NCBI GenBank assembly: GCA_022539475.1
Contig: VCMS01000127.1
Location: forward strand, 104,807-168,806
Direction: 5' to 3'
DNA: 64,000 nt
From: Gracilaria domingensis
Lineage: Eukaryota > Rhodophyta > Florideophyceae > Gracilariales > Gracilariaceae
The notes under the pieces were generated by a model. That model saw nothing but the letters and a program-made list of their open reading frames with translations, was not told the origin of the DNA and did not search any database. This document shows, one piece after another, positions 63,057-64,000 of the stretch (position 1 is the first letter of the stretch; each line of letters begins with the position of its first letter). Both the position numbers and the translations under genes were made by a program.

Positions 63057-63120
63057 GCCGACGTGCTTAAATACACTCCAGAGGAGGAAAACGAAATCGC
63101 TCACGTGGTCGTCTCGCACC

Positions 63121-63135
63121 CTAAGGAGGGGGAAA
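63121..63135 (+). promoter_or_regulatory. Polypurine tract
   Basis: CTAAGGAGGGGGAAA ends directly before TGTAGTG of the 3' LTR: the expected plus-strand primer site. Confidence 0.85.
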
Positions 63136-64000
63136 TGTAGTGCAACGCGATTGCGGGACTCCTTCGCTGATGCGATTCATAACATGCACGGCGATGCCGG
63201 GAGGTGGTGGCACACAGTATGAGTAACTGGTGAGATCAGCCCATTCTTGGGTATACTTAATATTAGAATTAGTGTTATGAGGCGCACGGCTTAGCCGGTG
63301 GGTCACACACGTGTGGGAAGTTTGCACCCATTAGTTGGGGTATTTTAGATGTTTATTCTAGATATTTTCGCTACACCGCTTGACAGTGGGTTGGCACTCT
63401 ACACTACTTAGTAGGTTGAGCTGCACCCATTGTCGGGGAAGTAAACGGACTAACCGAGTGTTCGGCTCTGATGTTTCACCCTTGGTGACCGATATCCTCC
63501 TCCCGGAGAGTCGGCACCTTGTGCAGGGCTCATCATCCGCCTCGCGGCATCATTAACACCACTACCGCTTTCGCGTGTTTACTTTGTGTGTGTTTTCTTT
63601 ATTTCTGTCCCTGTTATACAGGTAGCACTACTTGGTGTACCGGTGCATACCGTTCGTGGCTCGACACACTCGCGTGGGCTATTACCGCTCTCGCGTGTCA
63701 TCGCCACACTCGTGGGTACCGCGTGCTACGCACGTGACGCTACTGCCGACTTGTGTCGTGTGTTCTCTACCGCTGGACGCTTCTTCTTCGCCGCTTCGCT
63801 CCCTCCATTACTTGGGAAGGGTCGACCCCGGTCTTACACCCGGCATTGCCGTGTCGTACCTGTGGGAGCGCTCTACTGCTGTGCTCGCCTCTTGAGAGAG
63901 GGTCTGAACGGCCTTTGCGTGTCTTTCCCCATCGCTGGGTTTTGCACAACAAAAACTATTACAGGACTACTAGACTTACCAATTGGTGACTGTAGAACCA
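63136..64000 (+). repeat. 3' LTR, cut by the window end
   Basis: Identical by eye to 50002-50866 (offset 13,134). The remainder lies beyond the window. Confidence 0.92.

Larger units (their letters stand above)
50002..64000 (+). mobile_element. Large chromodomain Ty3/gypsy retrotransposon with two antisense ORFs
   Basis: Order on the plus strand: 5' LTR from 50,002, leader, gag, pol (protease, RT, RNase H, integrase), an ORF with the integrase tail and chromodomain, then a polypurine tract and the 3' LTR from 63,136, which runs off the window. On the opposite strand it carries a Harbinger-type DDE transposase (51477-52598) and a 685-residue unknown ORF (60999-63056). Over the 865 bp visible in both LTRs no difference was seen by eye, so the insertion is recent. 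The visible length is 14 kb; if the LTR is 2.6 kb the element is about 15.8 kb. The chromodomain places it with the chromoviruses, which often integrate in heterochromatin. Confidence 0.88.

Noticed and set aside
1-64000. tRNA, rRNA or CRISPR features
   Set aside because: No cloverleaf-like B box context, rRNA sequence or regularly spaced repeat array was recognised; a tRNAscan run would settle the tRNA question.

Overview
This window is nuclear DNA of a photosynthetic eukaryote. The evidence is short GT-AG introns (about 75-125 nt), a spliceosome, Pol I, APC/C and meiotic gene set, and a plastid PGRL1-type protein. An IQM-like gene, a chromodomain Ty3 element and a plant-type Harbinger element also fit an alga. 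A unicellular red alga is my guess, with low confidence; no single feature proves the lineage. Gene 5' ends often sit in very GC-rich islands with CGG/GGC runs, while gene bodies and repeats are close to balanced.

Layout. 0-5.7 kb: ankyrin gene, DDT/WHIM chromatin protein, PRA1 protein (divergent from the DDT gene across a GC-rich promoter) and an IQM-like gene. 5.7-10.5 kb: gene-poor DNA with a LINE relic and a hairpin repeat. 10.5-26.7 kb: dense housekeeping block: MSH5, PurN, SF3B6, a CHCH (Mic19-like) protein, a tweety/prominin-like membrane protein, SF3B5, the Pol I subunit A49, a YjbQ-family protein containing a 5-nt microexon, a small tail-anchored protein, a complex I B9-like subunit and ZFPL1. 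26.7-30.3 kb: several LINE 3' ends. 30.3-48.4 kb: two GC-rich genes of unknown function, PGRL1, carnosine methyltransferase, a coiled-coil protein, an Sgf11/ATXN7L3-like SAGA subunit, NSF, a G-patch protein, a mitochondrial RRM protein and APC10.

48.6-64.0 kb: transposons. A Harbinger element (left end near 48,630) keeps only its Myb-like ORF, broken by one stop codon. From 50,002 to beyond the window end lies a very large chromodomain Ty3/gypsy retrotransposon whose two LTR copies look identical wherever both are visible. It has gag, pol joined to gag by a likely -1 frameshift site, and a third reading frame with the integrase tail and chromodomain. It also carries two antisense genes: a Harbinger-type DDE transposase between the LTR start and gag, and a long ORF of no recognised family just before the 3' LTR. 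This unusual cargo is the most novel part of the window.

No rRNA, tRNA or CRISPR feature was recognised. Intron boundaries were found by eye from splice motifs, reading-frame arithmetic and protein-family continuity.
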